64,000 nt of DNA. Source: JAOUEA01 sp963719165 (GTDB lineage: Bacteria; Actinomycetota; UBA4738; HRBIN12). The position numbers and the translations under genes are program-made. The notes beneath the pieces were generated by a model, which saw nothing but the letters and a program-made list of their open reading frames with translations, made no database searches and was not told the origin of the DNA. Below, piece by piece: positions 9,290 through 18,909 of the stretch. Positions within the stretch are counted from its first letter, which is position 1. Each line of letters starts with the position of its first letter. The stretch lies in assembly GCA_963719165.1 (NCBI GenBank), contig CAVRAV010000001.1:1240001-1304000 (forward strand), written 5' to 3'.

Positions 9290-9434
9290 GCCATCCATCA
9301 GCGCCACCGGAGCCCGTCACCGCCGCGGCGCCGTTCGCAGAGCTTCGGTCGCGGCAGCCGACGACGGGCCTGTCACGATGGTCCGTGCGTCGGGGGCCAG
9401 GCACGAGCTCGCGAGACGAACGAAGGAGGCGCTC

Positions 9435-10397
9435 ATGATCGACCTCAAGGCGGTCGCAGACGACGTCTTGGAGGCGAGCGTGATCGGGAGCTTCACCGCG
9501 ATCGGGTTCGAAGCCCGCCGCCGGCTCTTCGAGTGGGACGACCTGCGGGCGCTCGCGATGGACGAGAAGATCGTCCTCATCACGGGCGGGAGCTCCGGCC
9601 TCGGGCTCGAGGCGGCGAAGGAGCTCGCGGGCATGGGCGCGCAGGTGAGGATCGTCGTGCGCGACGCCGAGCGCGGCGAGGCGGCCCGCGAGGAGATCGC
9701 CGGGGCGGGCGGGGGGGACGTCCGCGCCTATCTCGCCGACCTGTCGTCGCTCGCTTCGGTGCGCCTGGCCGCGGCGGCGATCCGCGACGCCGAACCACAC
9801 CTCGACGTGTTGATCCACAACGCCGGGGCGCTCCTGCCCGAGCGACGTACCTCGGTGGACGGGCGCGAGATGACCTTCGCCACGATGGTGCTGGGCCCGT
9901 TCCTGCTCACGAACGAGCTGCTCCCCCTCCTGCACTCCGCGCGCGGCGCGCGGGTGCTCTGGGTGTCCTCCGGCGGCATGTACACGCAGCCGCTCGACGC
10001 GGACGCGCTGGAGATGGGCGCGGAGGACTACCGAGGTTCCGTGGCGTACGCGCGTGCCAAGCGAGCCCAGGTGTGCCTCGCGCAGGAGGGGGCCAGGCGC
10101 ATGCGCGGCGGCGGCCTCGTCGTGCACGCCATGCATCCCGGCTGGGTGGACACACCGGGACTGCAGACGGGGCTCCCCGGCTTTCGGACGCTCCTGGGAC
10201 CGATCCTGCGCACGCCGCGGCAGGGGGTCGATACGATGGTGTGGTTGGCCGCCGCGGAGGTCCCCGGCCGCTCCTCCGGCAGGTTCTGGTTGGACCGACG
10301 GCCGCGCTCGACCCACAAGCTCGTGCGCTCCGGCGCCACGCCCGAAGAACGTGCCCGCCTCTGGGCGCTCTGCGAACGGCTCACCCGAGAGGGCTGA
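9435..10397 (+). CDS. Short-chain dehydrogenase/reductase
   Basis: NAD(P)-dependent oxidoreductase, 320 aa from ATG 9435, chosen because a strong GAAGGAGG lies 5 bp upstream. A 35-residue N-terminal extension precedes the Rossmann motif TGGSSGLG (near residue 50), as in DHRS12-like members. LIHNAG and the catalytic YARAK (near 205) are present, and the Ser of VSSGGMY completes the triad. The C-terminal part (MHPGWVDTPGL) is also typical. The substrate is unknown; this branch includes lipid- and retinol-like reductases, but that is family knowledge only. The gene overlaps the 3' end of argH by 17 bp, tail to tail. Confidence 0.88.
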   Translation: MIDLKAVADDVLEASVIGSFTAIGFEARRRLFEWDDLRALAMDEKIVLITGGSSGLGLEAAKELAGMGAQVRIVVRDAERGEAAREEIAGAGGGDVRAYLADLSSLASVRLAAAAIRDAEPHLDVLIHNAGALLPERRTSVDGREMTFATMVLGPFLLTNELLPLLHSARGARVLWVSSGGMYTQPLDADALEMGAEDYRGSVAYARAKRAQVCLAQEGARRMRGGGLVVHAMHPGWVDTPGLQTGLPGFRTLLGPILRTPRQGVDTMVWLAAAEVPGRSSGRFWLDRRPRSTHKLVRSGATPEERARLWALCERLTREG

Positions 10398-11783
10398 TCC
10401 GCTCCCTCCGCGACCGGAGCCTCGCGCTCAGTGCGTCGGCCTGGGCTCGCACGCTCGATGTCGAAGGCCCGCCCGCGGTCGCGCGCGACGCCACGCTGCG
10501 CTCGGCGTCCAACAGCGCTCCTCCGCCGGGGACGCCGAACGCGGCCCACTCCTCAGGCGTGAGGTCGCGGAGCCCCCGCCCCCCGTCCCCCAGCTCCCTC
10601 AGGAGCGCACCCGTGCGCCGATGCGCCTCGCGGAACGGCATGCCGGAGCGAACGAGGGCCTCGGCGAGGTCCGTGGCATAGAGCCCCTCCGCTTCGCACG
10701 CGGCGCGCATGGCCTGGGGATGGATCGCGAGCGTGCGTACCGCGCCCGTCAGGGCGGGAAGCACCAGCCCCAGCGTGTCCGCGCCATCGAACGCGGGCTC
10801 CTTGTCCTCCTGGAGGTCACGGTGGTAGCCGAGCGGAAGCCCCTGCAGGAGGGCGGTGAGCTGCCCGAAGCGCGCGGCTATCCGCGCCGCCTTGCCCCGC
10901 GCGAGCTCGGCGGTGTCGGGGTTCCGCTTCTGCGGCATCATGCTCGATCCCGTGGCGTAGGCGTCATCGAAGTCCGCCCACGCCAGCGATTCGTCCGTCC
11001 ACCGCGCGAGATCCGCCGCGAGGCGGGAGACATGGGTGCCCACGATGGCGGCGACCGCCGAGAACTCCTGCACGAAGTCGCGATCGCTCACGGCGTCGAT
11101 CGAGTTCTCGAACGCCCGCAAGAGCCCAAGCCGGCGCGCCGTCGCGGCCGGATCGAGACCGAAGGTGGACGTCGCGATCGCCCCGGCCCCCAACGCCGAG
11201 GTCGAGGCCCGGTCCGCCCACTGCGTGAGCCGCTCCCCATCCCGGTCGAACGCCCACGCATGGGCGAGCAGATGGTGGCCGAGCGTGACGGGCTGCGCGA
11301 ACCTGGCGTGGGTGAGGCCGGGCATGACCGTGGCGTCGTGCTCGCGGGCGCGATCGACGAGTACCGCGATCAACGCGGCGAGGTCGTCCTCGATCCGCTC
11401 GCTCGCGGCCAAGAGCCAGAGCCGAAGATCGGTCACCACGAGGTCGTTGCGTGAGCGGCCCGCATGCAGCCGCTCGCCCACCGATCCCAATCGTTCGGTC
11501 ACCGCCCGCTCCACCGCCGAGTGCACGTCTTCGTCTGCTCCGTCGAACGCGAGGGTGCCCTCGGCGATCTCGACGCCCACGGCCGTCAACGCGGATGCCA
11601 GCGCGTCGGCGTCGGCGGCCTCGAGCAACCCCGCGTCCTGCAGCGCGCGGACGTGCGCCACGCCGGCGGCGACGTCGTGGGGGGCCAGCCGAGCGTCCAC
11701 CTCCAGCGACCGCCCGAGCGCGTGCGCCTCGGGCGCCGGCGGCTCGGAGAACCGCCCGGCCCACAGAGGTTCGCCACCCGCAG

Positions 11784-11787
<4 letters not shown>
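10381..11787 (-). CDS. argH: Argininosuccinate lyase
   Basis: Splits argininosuccinate into arginine and fumarate, the last step of arginine synthesis. The product is 468 aa from a GTG at 11787 that overlaps the argG stop in a GTGA, giving the normal ArgH N-terminus LWAGRFSEPP. The family signature GSSMMPQKRNPD with the catalytic serine loop is intact, as are HAGRSRNDLV and GLTHARFAQPVTLGHHLLA. It is the last gene of the leftward arginine operon. The open frame extends about 100 codons upstream into argG but that part is out of frame with it and is not used. Confidence 0.97.
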
Positions 11788-12991
<1,204 letters not shown>

Positions 12992-12992
<1 letters not shown>

Positions 12993-13468
12993 CAGGTTGC
13001 CTCCATGATCCGAGTGATCGAACGTTCGAGGGTGGACGGTCCGACGCCCTCGTGGCCGAGGATGAGGATGGTGTCGTCTCCGGCGATGGTCCCCGCGATG
13101 CCGGAGAGCTCTGCACGGTCGATGCCCTCTGCGAGGGCCGCGGCCGCGCCGGGCGGGGTCCGCACGACCAGACCGTGGTCCGCTCGGATCATCGCGAGCG
13201 CGAACTCGTCGAGGAGACGGCGCAACAGGGCTATGGACGGCGGCGGGGTCCCCTTGCCGGGCACGACGTATCGCGTACCGCCAGGGCCGCCGACGCGCGC
13301 GAGACCGAGCTCCTCGATATCGCGGCTGATCGTCGACTGCGTCGCGTCGATCCCCACGGCTGAGAGCCGGACACGGATCTCCTCCTGACTGCCCAGACGC
13401 TCACCACCCACGAGCCGCAGGATCGCCCGCTGTCGCTTGGCCTTGAGGGCACCGTTCACGCGGGTCAC
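12992..13468 (-). CDS. argR: Arginine repressor ArgR
   Basis: Arginine-responsive hexameric repressor of arginine genes. The product is 158 aa from a GTG at 13468 that overlaps the upstream stop by 4 bp. The N-terminal winged helix carries the ArgR signature GIDATQSTISRDIEELGL. The C-terminal oligomerisation and arginine-binding domain ends with GTIAGDDTILILGHEG, including the aspartate pair that contacts arginine. Its own operon has an ARG box overlapping the -10 element, so autoregulation is expected. The family assignment is clear despite the longer open frame, which is an extension antisense to nothing useful. Confidence 0.97.
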
Positions 13469-14280
13469 GTGCCCACCCCTGGGCCTTCGGCATCGGGCGT
13501 GATCATCGTGCCCACGCCCTCCGGCGTGAACAGCTCCAGCACCAGCGCATGCTCGACGCGAGCATCGACGAGATGCACGCGACCGACCCCGGCCTTGAGC
13601 GCGCGCACCGCGGCCTCCAGCCTCGGGACCATCCCGCCGGTCACGACGTCGCCTCCGCGCGCGAGCAGGTCGCGGCATTGCTGGGCGGGCAACTCGGACA
13701 ACAGATCGCCGGTCGGACCGATCAGACCGGGCACGTCGTCGATGAACACGACCTTCTCCGCCTCCAGCGCGACGGCGAGCTCGCTCGCCACCCCATCGGC
13801 GTTCATGGGGTTCCCCTGCCCGGCGTCATCCACCGCGATGGACGCGACGACCGGGACGAACCCCCGCTCGGTGAGCGTGCGCAACACTTCGACGTCGACG
13901 CGCACCTCCTCGCCCTCGAAGGCGAAATCGGGTGCCCCGTGCCGCCGCGCGACCAGGAGACCGCCGTCGGACCCGGACAAGCCCACGGCCCGCACGCCCA
14001 CGCCGGAGAGCACGCCGACCACCTCCCGGGTCCGCACGCCCGCGGATGGGGTGTCCGACGGGGTTCCGTGCACGATGACCGCCGTGATCCCCGCGCTCTG
14101 CAACAGGGCGATGTCCTCGCCGAAGGAGACGGTGAGAGCCGACCGGTCCATGGCGGCGCCACCCAACCTCACCACGATCACGCGGCCGAGGTGTTCACGC
14201 ATGAACGGCAGGGCCTCGAGGAGCGTGCGCGCCTTGGCCGCCGTCCGTTCACGGACCTGCGGCGCGAACGGTCGCGTCAT
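13465..14280 (-). CDS. Degenerate N-acetylglutamate kinase homologue (ArgB-like)
   Basis: Amino-acid kinase fold protein of 271 aa, in the position of argB before argR. The ATG at 14280 was chosen because the predicted promoter and ARG box cover the upstream part of the open frame. Family blocks remain: VGLSGSDGGLLVA, NPMNADGVASELAVALEAEK, and a C-terminus GVGRVHLVDARVEHALVLEL. However, the catalytic lysine of the N-terminal KxGG motif is Arg (VVRLGG), the second catalytic lysine in GGMxPK is Arg (GGMVPR), and the HGGGP substrate loop plus about 30 following residues are replaced by HGTPSDTP. It may be a pseudokinase, a regulatory subunit or a kinase of altered specificity. A functional ArgB could lie elsewhere. 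Confidence 0.75.
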   Translation of the reverse strand: MTRPFAPQVRERTAAKARTLLEALPFMREHLGRVIVVRLGGAAMDRSALTVSFGEDIALLQSAGITAVIVHGTPSDTPSAGVRTREVVGVLSGVGVRAVGLSGSDGGLLVARRHGAPDFAFEGEEVRVDVEVLRTLTERGFVPVVASIAVDDAGQGNPMNADGVASELAVALEAEKVVFIDDVPGLIGPTGDLLSELPAQQCRDLLARGGDVVTGGMVPRLEAAVRALKAGVGRVHLVDARVEHALVLELFTPEGVGTMITPDAEGPGVGT

Positions 14281-14366
14281 GCGATGTCCGTCCCCGAGCG
14301 GGCGGCGGGGCGCCGCGCCTCGATCACGACGGTGGCGAGCGGCTGCCCGCGATGCGCGGCCTTCAT
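14277..14366 (-). CDS. Possible 29-codon leaderless leader ORF of the arginine operon
   Basis: A short open frame that starts with ATG at 14366, about 7 bases below the predicted -10 element, and ends in a TGA overlapping the ATG of the ArgB-like gene (ATGA). The peptide would contain five basic residues of which four are Arg, with three of them clustered as EARRPAAR. Because the ATG sits at the expected transcription start, the mRNA would be leaderless, a common arrangement in Actinobacteria. Its 4-bp stop/start overlap suggests translational coupling and possibly arginine-dependent attenuation. No homologue is recognised; chance occurrence in GC-rich DNA cannot be excluded. Confidence 0.4.
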   Translation of the reverse strand: MKAAHRGQPLATVVIEARRPAARSGTDIA

Positions 14367-14402
14367 ACCGCATAGTTATGCAAAAGATGGGTAGAGCGTC
14401 AA
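14366..14402 (-). promoter_or_regulatory. Arginine operon promoter with ARG box over the -10
   Basis: On the minus strand a -35 TTGACG (14402-14397) and a -10 ATAACT (14379-14374) are separated by exactly 17 bases. The -10 lies in TTGCATAACTATGCGG (14383-14368), which matches the Mycobacterium ARG box TTGCATAACGATGCAA, as I remember it, at 13 of 16 positions and contains the perfect inverted repeat GCATA-AC-TATGC. ArgR bound there would block RNA polymerase. It serves the leftward leader-argB-argR-argG-argH operon. Confidence 0.8.
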
Positions 14403-14418
14403 CCCGGTATCGCCGGCG

Positions 14419-15315
14419 TCAGCGGCCGCGACAGGGGCGGCGCCAGGGCCCGAGCGCCAGGCGCTTCTTGAGGAAGTTGAAGTTGGCGGCGTTCGCCTGG
14501 GGACAGAAAGCGGGGCGGTTCAGCTTGTACTCCACGCCGAACACGGCCTTGCCGGCCCTCACGAAGGGCATGAGGCGACCGCATTCGTGATACTGGTGGC
14601 ACTGCTCGTTGAGGGCGAAATCGAAGTACGGCAGCAGCGCCCTGATCTGCCCCAGATCGTTCTTGAGCACGGCGGACATGCCGCGGCGGTGCGCCTGGTT
14701 GGCGAGGAACACGTTGTAGCGCCGCTGCTGGGCCCCGGTGATCGGGAACCCCGTCCGGTTCTGATAGCCGTCGACGTTGTCGAATTCCACCCCGTCGAAG
14801 CCCTTCGCGCGGCACAGGTCGAGCCGGGATTTCATGATCGGACCGAGCACGCCGATGCGACGGATGTCGAGCCACCGCTCCCCGGGCCACCCGTTCGGGC
14901 GGCCCAAGACCGCCGCGGGGAACCGGCGCTTGTCCGGCCGCCAGTTCTCCCAGGAGCCCGCGCTGAAATAGCACACGGCCCGCCGACCGTCTGCGTGCAG
15001 CCGTTTCACGAGGGACTTCTTCACATCGAACGCGTCGACGTCGTAGAGGTCCACGTCGAAGGCCGTGTCCACCGGGAACTGGAGCTGCCATTGCCAGCTG
15101 GTGCGAAGCGCCGGCGCATAGCATCCCGGGCATGCCACAGGCCCCGGCAGCCGATCAGGGATGACCGGCGCGCGCCCGGGCCCGCGCACCGGCGCCCGAC
15201 CCGAACCGGCGGCACGCGCCGAACCGACGCTCCCCGCGACCAGTCCCGCGAGGGCGCCCGCGAGGATCGCGGATCTCACGCCACGACGGATCGATGCACG
15301 AACCTGCACCGGCAC
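14419..15315 (-). CDS. Secreted GH114-like endo-alpha-1,4-polygalactosaminidase
   Basis: Predicted exported glycoside hydrolase of 298 aa from GTG 15315 (GTG 15309 is an alternative). Residues 1-36 form a signal peptide: basic start, hydrophobic ILAGALAGLVAGSVG, then SARAA. The mature part matches the GH114/TM1410-like barrel: WQWQLQFPVDTAFDVDLYDVD, VCYFSAGSWENWRPD, and the acidic site GFDGVEFDNVDGYQ. Family members cut galactosamine polymers in exopolysaccharides; the actual substrate here is not known. It is the next gene after rmuC on the same strand and ends only 17 bp before the arginine promoter -35. Confidence 0.82.
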   Translation of the reverse strand: MPVQVRASIRRGVRSAILAGALAGLVAGSVGSARAAGSGRAPVRGPGRAPVIPDRLPGPVACPGCYAPALRTSWQWQLQFPVDTAFDVDLYDVDAFDVKKSLVKRLHADGRRAVCYFSAGSWENWRPDKRRFPAAVLGRPNGWPGERWLDIRRIGVLGPIMKSRLDLCRAKGFDGVEFDNVDGYQNRTGFPITGAQQRRYNVFLANQAHRRGMSAVLKNDLGQIRALLPYFDFALNEQCHQYHECGRLMPFVRAGKAVFGVEYKLNRPAFCPQANAANFNFLKKRLALGPWRRPCRGR

Positions 15316-15329
15316 AGCATGCCACGCAT

Positions 15330-16337
15330 CTACCGCACCGCGGCGAGCGTCCCCGGGTCGCCGGCAGGCGCCGGCGCGGCGGGGCGAGTGCGGGCGATGG
15401 AACCACGCGCCTTCCCGAGCTGGGAACGGAACTCGTCGGAGCCGTTGGCGATCATCGTGGCCGCGCGAACGAACTTGTTCTCCACGACCGTCTCCAGCAC
15501 GTCGAGCACCGCGGCGACGTCGGCGAGGCCGGCCTGGACATCGGCGGCGTCGCCGAAGCGCTGCACCAACGCGTAGAGGAACAGCACGATGGGAAGCGCC
15601 GACCCATAGGGCACGATCACGACGCCGCACGCGTACGCGTCGGCATGCGCGCGGCGCAGCACCTCGTAGGCGGCATCGGGCACGGCCGCCACGGCCACCG
15701 GCGCGGTGAGGGCCGGGTCGAGGTAGCGCGCCACCTCTTTGGCGCGCGCCCTGACCGCCTTCTCCACCGCCCGGACACAGACGTCGCGCGTGTTGAGGTC
15801 CTGCGCCCTCGCCAGAGCCTCGAGTTCCGCGAGCGCCGTCCACTTGGAGTCGATGGGCAGTCGCCGGCCGTCGGGCAGGAGGAGCCCGAACTCCACGACG
15901 TTGCCGCCCACCCGGAAGTCGGTGATCAGCATCCCGGGGGGCAGCTGAGCGAGGTGCTCCCGCAGCACGTTCTCGCCCGCCCGGCCCTTGGCGGCCCCCC
16001 CGGCCAGCACGGTGGACAGCCGCTTCACGACCTCCCGATGTTCGGCCTCGACGACGCGTCGCTCCTGGTCTCGTTGCTGGAGCTGCTCGAGGGCGCGGCG
16101 AGCTCCCTCGAGTCCGCTCCGGAGCTGCTCGCCGGCGAGGTCGCGACCGGATGACGAGTCCGCGATACGACGCAGCTCGGCAGCCTGCGCCTCCAATTGA
16201 CCCTGGATGCGCGCGACCGCGAGGGCGTCCTCGGCCAGGGGACGACCCTCGCCCGGACGCTTCCGGGCCGCGACCGCGATGCCGATGCCGAGACCGACCG
16301 CCAGGGCCAACAGGAAGGTGCCGAGCTGCGCGCTCAT
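15330..16337 (-). CDS. rmuC: DNA recombination protein RmuC homologue
   Basis: RmuC-family protein of 335 aa. It has one N-terminal membrane helix (residues 6-24), a coiled-coil region of about 80 residues rich in Glu, Gln and Arg, then the RmuC nuclease-like domain with RAGENVLREHL, GLLLPDGRRLPIDSKW and SALPIVLFLYALVQ blocks. The family is associated with limiting recombination at repeats and, in recent work, with defence against incoming DNA; biochemical detail is limited. It is divergent from the propeller protein, with a 112-bp spacer, and upstream of the GH114 gene on the same strand. Confidence 0.85.
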   Translation of the reverse strand: MSAQLGTFLLALAVGLGIGIAVAARKRPGEGRPLAEDALAVARIQGQLEAQAAELRRIADSSSGRDLAGEQLRSGLEGARRALEQLQQRDQERRVVEAEHREVVKRLSTVLAGGAAKGRAGENVLREHLAQLPPGMLITDFRVGGNVVEFGLLLPDGRRLPIDSKWTALAELEALARAQDLNTRDVCVRAVEKAVRARAKEVARYLDPALTAPVAVAAVPDAAYEVLRRAHADAYACGVVIVPYGSALPIVLFLYALVQRFGDAADVQAGLADVAAVLDVLETVVENKFVRAATMIANGSDEFRSQLGKARGSIARTRPAAPAPAGDPGTLAAVR

Positions 16338-16449
16338 AGTTCCTCCGTTCGGGGAAGGGACGGGTTCACGTTACGCGCGCCGTCTGACAGGGATCTCCGG
16401 CGATCGGAGCCCGGACGGTGAACGGCCGCGTACGCGATGATGAGCGCTC

Positions 16450-17724
16450 ATGCAGGATCAACGGCCCGGAACGCGAGCACGCCCCATCGAGTCGATGGGC
16501 GACCTCGCGCGCGCCCACGGGCACCGCGCGCTCCGGGTGGGGGCGGTCGTGCTCGGCGTGGTGGCGCTGCTCGCGGGCGTGGGCGGTGCGATCCGCTACT
16601 TCCAGGGGCCGACGACACCCGCGCTCACCCCCGAGACCGTCGATCGACTCACCCCGGCGTGGACCGCCGATGCCGGTCCCGGTCCCGTGTCCGGCGTGGC
16701 CACGAGCGCCGATGCGTTGTTCGTGAGCGGGACCGACGGACTGGTCGCCTACCCCCTCCCATGCGCCCCCAGCGCCCGACGCACCTGCGGCCCCGACTGG
16801 ACCGCCTCGATCCCCGACGGCCCGCTGTCCACGCCCACGACGAACGGCACCGCCGTGTTCGCGGGTTCGGCGCAGGGCCGCGTATACGCGTTCCCGGCCC
16901 ACTGCGACATCCATTGCCGCCCTCTGTGGAACGGGGAGGCCGGGCACGGCACCGTTTCCACGCCCGGGGAGAACGACGATTTCGTGTACGTGACCTCCGG
17001 GAAGCTGTACGCCTTCCCGGCGACCTGCGGCACCAACGACCGGACGTGCCCTCCCGCGTGGGTGGGCGAGATCCCCGGGCGCGGTGCGGCAGGCCGGCCG
17101 GCCGTGGGCGGCGGCCTCGTGGTCGTCACCTCGGCCACACGGCGCGGGGGCGTCGCGGCGTTCCCCGCCGTGTGTCTGGACCCCTGCAAGCCCGTGTGGG
17201 TCGGGGAGACGGGAGGGCGGGCCACGTCGGTCACCCTGTCCCAAGACACGGCGTACGTGGTGGCGCGCGGCGCCCTCCTGGCCTTCCCCTTGTCCTGCCC
17301 GGCGACCTGTCGCCCGGCGTGGAGGGGAACCGTCCTGCCGGGCCGCCCCCAGGCACGCGGCGCGCTCGGCGCCCCCACCATCGATGCAGGACAGGTCTAC
17401 GTCGGGGGCGCCGACGGCACGCTGTGGGCCTTCCCCGACCACTGCGCGCAGGCCACCTGTCCGGCCGACCGAACCTGGGAGTTGGGGAATCTGCCGCTCC
17501 TCACGCCGGTGATCCAGGACTCGGTCGTGTACGTCACCTCGACCGGTGGGGTGCTCATCGCGATCCCGCTGGGCTGCGGCGGCGCCTCCCCGGACTGCGG
17601 CTCATCCTGGTCCGAGCCACTGGGCGCCTCCGCCGGCGGCTCCCCCGACGCGACCTCGACCGGCGTCTACGTGGGCGACGACGCTGGGATCGTGCACGCC
17701 TATACGGTGGCGGGCACGCCGTGA
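16450..17724 (+). CDS. Membrane-anchored seven-repeat PQQ-like beta-propeller with paired cysteines
   Basis: Protein of 424 aa with no assignable enzyme function. A membrane helix at about 31-48 follows a cytoplasmic N-terminus. The rest consists of seven propeller-type repeats, each with a strand ending in AFP or a variant, then a cysteine pair: Cys105/113, 152/156, 193/200, 242/246, 283/287, 332/337 and 376/383, followed by a conserved Trp. All 14 cysteines after the membrane helix are in pairs, which suggests seven local disulfides outside the membrane. WD40/PQQ-like repeats of this kind occur in uncharacterised actinobacterial surface proteins. There is no PQQ-binding or dehydrogenase motif. 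Confidence 0.75.
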   Translation: MQDQRPGTRARPIESMGDLARAHGHRALRVGAVVLGVVALLAGVGGAIRYFQGPTTPALTPETVDRLTPAWTADAGPGPVSGVATSADALFVSGTDGLVAYPLPCAPSARRTCGPDWTASIPDGPLSTPTTNGTAVFAGSAQGRVYAFPAHCDIHCRPLWNGEAGHGTVSTPGENDDFVYVTSGKLYAFPATCGTNDRTCPPAWVGEIPGRGAAGRPAVGGGLVVVTSATRRGGVAAFPAVCLDPCKPVWVGETGGRATSVTLSQDTAYVVARGALLAFPLSCPATCRPAWRGTVLPGRPQARGALGAPTIDAGQVYVGGADGTLWAFPDHCAQATCPADRTWELGNLPLLTPVIQDSVVYVTSTGGVLIAIPLGCGGASPDCGSSWSEPLGASAGGSPDATSTGVYVGDDAGIVHAYTVAGTP

Positions 17725-17794
17725 TACCGCTTCGATCGATGGCTCGGCCGCGGTAGCCTTCAACCGATCGAGGGATCATCGGGGGAGGGCAACC

Positions 17795-18745
17795 ATGGGC
17801 ATCCGCGCACGTCTGGGGATCGGCGCGCTCTTGGGAAGCGCGGTGCTCGCGATCGCGGGCCCGGCGCTCGCGCAGACGTCACCCGCGGCCCGGGCCCACA
17901 ACGCGTTCGTGGTGGTGACCGGCCGACTCGAGGTCCGCACCGACGACCTCTACGACGCCGCCGTCATCGTGGACGGGCCGCTGCTGATCGACGGCACCGT
18001 GGTCCACGACGCGGTGGCGTTCAACGGCGACGTGATCGTCACGGGAAGCGTCGGCGGGAACGTCGTGTCCCTGGGAGGCCGCGTGGTCGTTCGGCCGGGT
18101 GCGCACGTGGGCGGCGACGTCACCTCGAGGGAGGCGCCCGAGGTTGCCCCGGGAACGGTCGATGGCCGCGTCTCGCAGGGAGCCAACCTGGACGTTCGCT
18201 GGGCCCGGGTCGTCGGCCGGGGCCTCCTGTGGCTCATCATGTCGGGATCTGTCTTCCTCCTGGGTCTGTTGCTGACGCTCGTGCTGCCGCGCGCGGCGGA
18301 CGCATCGGCCGAGGTCGCCGTGCGCCGCATCGGGCCGTCTGCCGGCTGGGGAGCCGCAGGGTTCTTCGGCCTGCCTCTCGTGGGGATCCTGGTGCTCGCC
18401 ACCGTCGTGGCCGGCGCGGCCGGCCTCGGGCTGCTCCTGGCCCTCCTGCTCATCTACATCGTTGCCTACACGGTCGGCGCGAACGCCCTCGGCCGATCGA
18501 TCGTGAAGCCGCCGCGGCACCGGTTCCTCGCGTTCCTGGCCGGCTTCGCGATCCTACGAGGGGCCGCGCTCGTTCCGGTGCTCGGCGGGCTGCTCTTCAT
18601 CCTGACCGCGGGCTGGGGGCTCGGGGCCATGATCGTGGCGGGGTTCCGCGCCGGGCGTGGACGCGCCGAGCCGCCGGCGGTGGCGGGAGCGCCAAAGCCG
18701 ATGGCCGGGCCGCCGCCGATGCCACCGATGCCCTCACCGCCCTAG
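17795..18745 (+). CDS. Exported bactofilin-like domain protein with C-terminal membrane region
   Basis: Protein of 316 aa, ATG 17795 preceded by GGGGGAGGG. A signal peptide ends near ALAQ (residue 27). Residues 35-125 are short beta repeats of the polymer-forming type (DGPLLIDGTVVHDAVAFNGD, then SVGGNVVSLGGRVVVRPGA). Residues about 145-280 contain four to five hydrophobic helices, and the tail is Pro-rich. The order, a secreted-side beta solenoid joined to a membrane bundle, resembles polymer-forming/bactofilin-like membrane proteins of unknown role in envelopes. It is downstream of the propeller gene by 70 bp on the same strand. Confidence 0.7.
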   Translation: MGIRARLGIGALLGSAVLAIAGPALAQTSPAARAHNAFVVVTGRLEVRTDDLYDAAVIVDGPLLIDGTVVHDAVAFNGDVIVTGSVGGNVVSLGGRVVVRPGAHVGGDVTSREAPEVAPGTVDGRVSQGANLDVRWARVVGRGLLWLIMSGSVFLLGLLLTLVLPRAADASAEVAVRRIGPSAGWGAAGFFGLPLVGILVLATVVAGAAGLGLLLALLLIYIVAYTVGANALGRSIVKPPRHRFLAFLAGFAILRGAALVPVLGGLLFILTAGWGLGAMIVAGFRAGRGRAEPPAVAGAPKPMAGPPPMPPMPSPP

Positions 18746-18864
18746 GCGGACCGTTCGACGACCGGCGAACCGGCGTCACCCACCGGCGCCGCCGCCACGG
18801 CGGCCACCGCAGCCAGGATCGGCGGCGGCATGGCCGCGAAGAGCTTCGCCGATGAACTTGTCAC
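18742..18864 (-). CDS. Possible 40-aa small hydrophobic protein divergent from marR
   Basis: A GTG at 18864 with GAGAGG seven bases upstream opens a 40-codon frame ending at a TAG that overlaps the stop of the bactofilin-like gene. The peptide has a short basic start and an Ala/Val-rich central stretch (about residues 15-28) that could enter a membrane. It is divergent from the MarR gene across a shared palindrome, the usual layout for a MarR target. No homologue is recognised, and it may be a remnant of a longer gene. Confidence 0.3.
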   Translation of the reverse strand: MTSSSAKLFAAMPPPILAAVAAVAAAPVGDAGSPVVERSA

Positions 18865-18867
18865 GGC

Positions 18868-18904
18868 TTGCCTCTCGTGCTTCTATCTGTTTAGGCTAAC
18901 TAAA
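18868..18904 (+). promoter_or_regulatory. marR promoter with palindromic operator
   Basis: A -35-like TTGCCT (18868-18873) and -10-like TAGGCT (18892-18897) are 18 bases apart. The perfect inverted repeat TTTAG-GCTAA-CTAAA (18890-18904) covers the -10 and sits 5 bases before the marR ATG. It is in an AT-rich island that stands out from the GC-rich surroundings. A MarR dimer bound here would repress its own gene and any divergent one. Confidence 0.55.
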
Positions 18905-18909
18905 TAGCT

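Noticed and set aside
14281..14373. Upstream extension of the ArgB-like protein from an ATG at 14373
   Set aside because: The ATG lies inside the ARG box and -10 element, so it would be upstream of transcription start.
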